A program made the position numbers and the translations under genes. From positions 1 to 17,101 of the forward strand of contig JBBSHJ010000070.1 in assembly GCA_038253135.1 (NCBI GenBank): 17,101 nucleotides of DNA, written 5' to 3'. Positions 14,951 through 17,101 of the stretch are shown in pieces. Within the stretch, counting starts at the first letter, position 1, and each line of letters starts with the position of its first letter. Source of the DNA: JBBSHJ01 sp038253135 (GTDB taxonomy: Bacteria > Actinomycetota > Actinomycetes > Mycobacteriales > QHCD01). The notes under the pieces are model-generated. The model saw only the letters and a list, made by a program, of their open reading frames with translations, did not search any database and was not told the origin of the DNA.

Positions 14951-16069
14951 TCAGCGATGCCACTGGCGGGCGACGTGCGCTGCGAGGTCGGCCAGCCGCG
15001 CGGCCGCGTCACTCATCGCGGCCTCGATCGAGCCGGCGTGCTCGGCGATCGAATAGGCGCGGTCCACACCGACCGCCGCCGCTTCGCGACGACCCACGCC
15101 AACCTGCCCGGCGAGGACGACGCAGGGTACGCCGTGCTCGCTGGCGGCGGCGGCAACGCCGGTCACCGCCTTCCCCCGCAGCGACTGGAAATCGAAGGAT
15201 CCTTCGCCGCTGATCGTGAGGTCGGCCGCGCCGACGGCGGCATCGAGACGGATCGCGTGCCGGACCACGGCTATCCCGGATTCGCGGATCCCGCCGAGCG
15301 CCAGCAATGCCACGCCGAGACCGCCGGCCGCTCCGGCACCCGGGAGGTCGGCGAGCCCGACCGGCGCCGCCGGGGCGTCACGCTGCAGCACCGCACCGAA
15401 ATGGGCGAGGGCGGCGTCGAGGAGCGAGACATCCGCGGCCGACGCCCCCTTCTGCGGACCGAAAATGGCCGACGCTCCGTGCAGCCCGGTCAGCGGGTTG
15501 TCGACATCGGTTGCCGCGACCAGTTGCGCCCCGCGCAGCGCGGGCAAGCCTTCGATCCGGTCGACCGCGGCGAGTGCGGCCCCGCCGTACGGCAGCGCGC
15601 CGCCGTCCGGTGCCAGCGGTACCGCGCCCAACGCGGCCAGCATCCCTGCGCCGCCGTCGTTCGTAGCGGACCCACCGAGCCCGACCACGATCCGGCGAGC
15701 GCCGGACTCGACCGCCGCAGCGATCAGCGCGCCGACGCCGTACGACGTCGCCCGCTTCGGATCGCGCTCGTCCGCCGCGAGAAGGTGCAGTCCGCAGGCC
15801 TGCGCCGACTCGACGTACGCCGTGTCGCCGGCGAGCAGGATCTCGGCGGTGACACCTCGCCCGAGCGGATCGACCGTCGGCACCGGCAGGCGCCGGCCGG
15901 GCAGGGACGCCGCGAGCGTGGCCACGAAGCCGGGCCCCCCGTCGGACAGCGGCCGCAGATCGACGTGGTCCGCCGGGGCCGCGCGGAGCCAACCCGACCG
16001 GATGGCCTCGGCCGCCTCGATCGCGCTCAACGTGCCGCCGAAGGAATCGGGTGCCACCAGGACGCGCAT
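14951..16069 (-). CDS. Glycerate kinase
   Basis: Phosphorylates D-glycerate with ATP, feeding glycolysis. Whether the product is 2- or 3-phosphoglycerate cannot be told here. The 372 residues carry the family's motifs: VLVAPDSFGGTLSA at the N-terminus, LSDGGPGF (41-48), VESAQACGLHLL (86-97), GLGGSATNDGGAGML (130-144), ATDVDNPLTG (186-195), GPQKGA (204-209) and SGEGSFDFQSLRGK (287-300). It matches the gene at the same place in M. tuberculosis (Rv2205c). I chose ATG 16069 because it starts exactly at the conserved MRVLVAPDSF; the open frame runs 316 codons further upstream, but that part is arginine-rich shadow sequence antisense to the DUF3043 gene. A -10-like CAGACT six bases upstream suggests a leaderless start. 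Confidence 0.93.
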   Translation of the reverse strand: MRVLVAPDSFGGTLSAIEAAEAIRSGWLRAAPADHVDLRPLSDGGPGFVATLAASLPGRRLPVPTVDPLGRGVTAEILLAGDTAYVESAQACGLHLLAADERDPKRATSYGVGALIAAAVESGARRIVVGLGGSATNDGGAGMLAALGAVPLAPDGGALPYGGAALAAVDRIEGLPALRGAQLVAATDVDNPLTGLHGASAIFGPQKGASAADVSLLDAALAHFGAVLQRDAPAAPVGLADLPGAGAAGGLGVALLALGGIRESGIAVVRHAIRLDAAVGAADLTISGEGSFDFQSLRGKAVTGVAAAASEHGVPCVVLAGQVGVGRREAAAVGVDRAYSIAEHAGSIEAAMSDAAARLADLAAHVARQWHR

Positions 16070-16075
16070 CCGCCC

Positions 16076-16081
16076 AGTCTG
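16076..16081 (-). promoter_or_regulatory. Possible -10 of glycerate kinase
   Basis: On the minus strand CAGACT ends six bases before the ATG at 16069, the spacing expected for a leaderless transcript. It keeps only the A at position 2 and the final T of the -10 consensus among key positions, and the -35 region is poor, so this is a weak call. Confidence 0.3.
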
Positions 16082-16179
16082 TCGGACGCGCCCCGCCGTG
16101 CGGGACCGAGAGCGGGGCCGGGACCGTGACTGTGGCCGGAACGCCTCGGCCGTCGCGCCCGGCGAGCCGCGAGAACGGT

Positions 16180-16185
16180 TACTCT
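16180..16185 (+). promoter_or_regulatory. -10 element of the DUF3043 gene, leaderless arrangement
   Basis: TACTCT ends seven bases before the GTG start at 16193. The AGGGG between them is too close to the GTG to work as a ribosome binding site, so translation from the 5' end is more likely. Confidence 0.45.
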
Positions 16186-16192
16186 GCCAGGG

Positions 16193-16828
16193 GTGAAGCT
16201 GCTCCGTCGTACCCCGAAGACCGAACCCGACGCGGACGCCATCGCCGAGGCGCCGGCCGAGGACGGCGAGCAACCGGAGCCGATGCGCTCCGAGCGGGAC
16301 GCGCCGCGGGGCTACACCCCGGGCAAGGGCCGGGCGACCCCGAAGCGCCGCGACGCCGCCCCGCGCCCACCGCGAGCCGCCGAGCCGCCCCCCGCCACCC
16401 GGCGCGAGGCGTACCGACGGATGAAGGGCCGCAACTCCTCGTCGCGGGGCCGCGGCGGCGGCAAGGTCGCCGGCGAGCGGCCACTGCCCGCCCGTGACCA
16501 AGGACCGGAGAAGGCGCTGGTCCGCGACGTCGTGGACTCGCGTCGCAACATCGGCAGCTCGTTCCTCTTCGTCGCGGTGGTCGTCTTCATCGCCTACCTG
16601 TCCGGCAACGCGACCCTGCGGGCATGGGCGATCAGCGCATGGTTGGCGATCTTCGTGCTCATCATCGTGGATTCGTTCCTGCTCTCCGGCCGGGTCCGCA
16701 AGCTGGTCGGCCAGCGATTCCCGGACGCGCGGGTCCGCGGCCTGGGCTGGTACGCGATCCAGCGCTCGACGATGATCCGCCGATGGCGACTGCCGAAGGC
16801 GCGGGTCAAGCCCGGCGCCACGATCTAG
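16193..16828 (+). CDS. DUF3043 membrane protein
   Basis: A 211-residue protein of unknown function found across actinobacteria; Rv2206 is the counterpart at this place in M. tuberculosis. The first 115 residues are charged and disordered-looking, with the conserved PGKGRATPKRR (43-53) and REAYRRMKGRN (71-81). The segment KALVRDVVDSRRNI (107-120) follows. Two helices lie at about 121-137 and 144-164, and a basic C-terminal tail ends with GWYAIQRSTMIRRWRLPKAR (185-204). Both ends are therefore probably cytoplasmic. The GTG start gives the expected MKLLRR-type N-terminus. It diverges from glycerate kinase with 123 bases between starts. The conserved neighbourhood suggests a housekeeping role, but no function can be given. 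Confidence 0.88.
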   Translation: MKLLRRTPKTEPDADAIAEAPAEDGEQPEPMRSERDAPRGYTPGKGRATPKRRDAAPRPPRAAEPPPATRREAYRRMKGRNSSSRGRGGGKVAGERPLPARDQGPEKALVRDVVDSRRNIGSSFLFVAVVVFIAYLSGNATLRAWAISAWLAIFVLIIVDSFLLSGRVRKLVGQRFPDARVRGLGWYAIQRSTMIRRWRLPKARVKPGATI

Positions 16829-17101
16829 CCGCTGGCCGCGCGTCCGGCAGCTGACGGGAATCGCATCGCGGTGGTAGGACACGCCGGCCGGTCGCGACGT
16901 ACTACGTCCCTCCGCGGCGGCGTGCCCGCCCTCGGCCATCGTCGTACGCCGAGATCGCTCCGCGGCCGTGGCGCCGGTCCGCGGGCGGAGCCCGCCGGGC
17001 CGGCGCACTAGATGCAATACCGTTCAATTAGATCACCAAGGCGTGGTCGGGTGTTCGATTCGGTTGCGGCCAGTCGCGGTGCCGGGCGCGTTTGACATGC
17101 C
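16829..17101. other. Intergenic region after the DUF3043 gene
   Basis: About 270 bases with no gene I can support. It holds the GC-rich hairpin at 16971-17006, then a less GC-rich stretch (17007-17035). A consensus -35 hexamer TTGACA at 17092-17097 could belong to a rightward promoter whose -10 is outside the window. Confidence 0.5.
16971..17006 (+). terminator. Probable terminator after the DUF3043 gene
   Basis: An outer stem GCGCCGG/CCGGCGC (16971-16977 with 17000-17006) encloses an inner stem GCGGGC/GCCCGC (16981-16986 with 16990-16995) with a three-base loop. It lies about 140 bases past the stop and has no T-run after it, so it is a tentative terminator. Confidence 0.45.

Noticed and set aside
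16070..17017. Upstream extension of glycerate kinase to 688 residues
   Set aside because: The family starts exactly at MRVLVAPDSF; the extension is antisense to the DUF3043 gene and has no recognisable domain.

Overview
The window is chromosomal DNA from a high-GC actinobacterium. Evidence: very high G+C, frequent GTG starts, several starts placed 5-7 bases after a -10-like hexamer (leaderless style), an actinobacterial bc1-aa3 respiratory gene set (diheme QcrC, three-helix QcrA, QcrB with a long cytoplasmic tail, CtaF), and gene order matching, from memory, the Mycobacterium tuberculosis block ctaE-qcrCAB ... ctaF-ctaC / asnB / adoK / hesB-like / glycerate kinase / DUF3043 (Rv2193-Rv2206). 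Protein sequences differ clearly from mycobacteria; I cannot name a genus.

Layout. 1-29: possible 5' end of a leftward gene (trpD by synteny only). 276-467 (-): a 63-residue zinc-ribbon-like protein with its own promoter. 747-5039 (+): ctaE-qcrC-qcrA-qcrB, ended by a near-perfect 17-bp hairpin that serves both converging transcripts. 5176-6457 (-): an ArsR-type regulator and a nucleotidyltransferase-like protein, an accessory pair inside the respiratory block, with palindromes covering the regulator's own promoter and start codon. 6539-7841 (-): ctaC-ctaF. 8160-10058 (+): asnB. 10075-13136 (-): a Tat-exported solute-binding lipoprotein and a NamZ/DUF1343 protein, with overlapping stop and start. 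13219-14211 (-): adenosine kinase. 14373-14732 (-): HesB/IscA-like Fe-S protein. 14951-16069 (-): glycerate kinase. 16193-16828 (+): DUF3043 membrane protein.

How the genes work together. QcrCAB oxidises menaquinol and passes electrons through the diheme QcrC directly to the CuA centre of CtaC; CtaE and CtaF are further subunits of the aa3 oxidase. The catalytic subunit CtaD is not in the window. The other conserved genes are housekeeping: asparagine synthesis, adenosine salvage, Fe-S cluster delivery and glycerate phosphorylation.

The accessory parts are the ArsR/nucleotidyltransferase pair and the solute-binding protein/NamZ pair. The second suggests uptake and intracellular trimming of cell-wall fragments. 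I saw no CRISPR array, tRNA, rRNA, transposase or phage gene.
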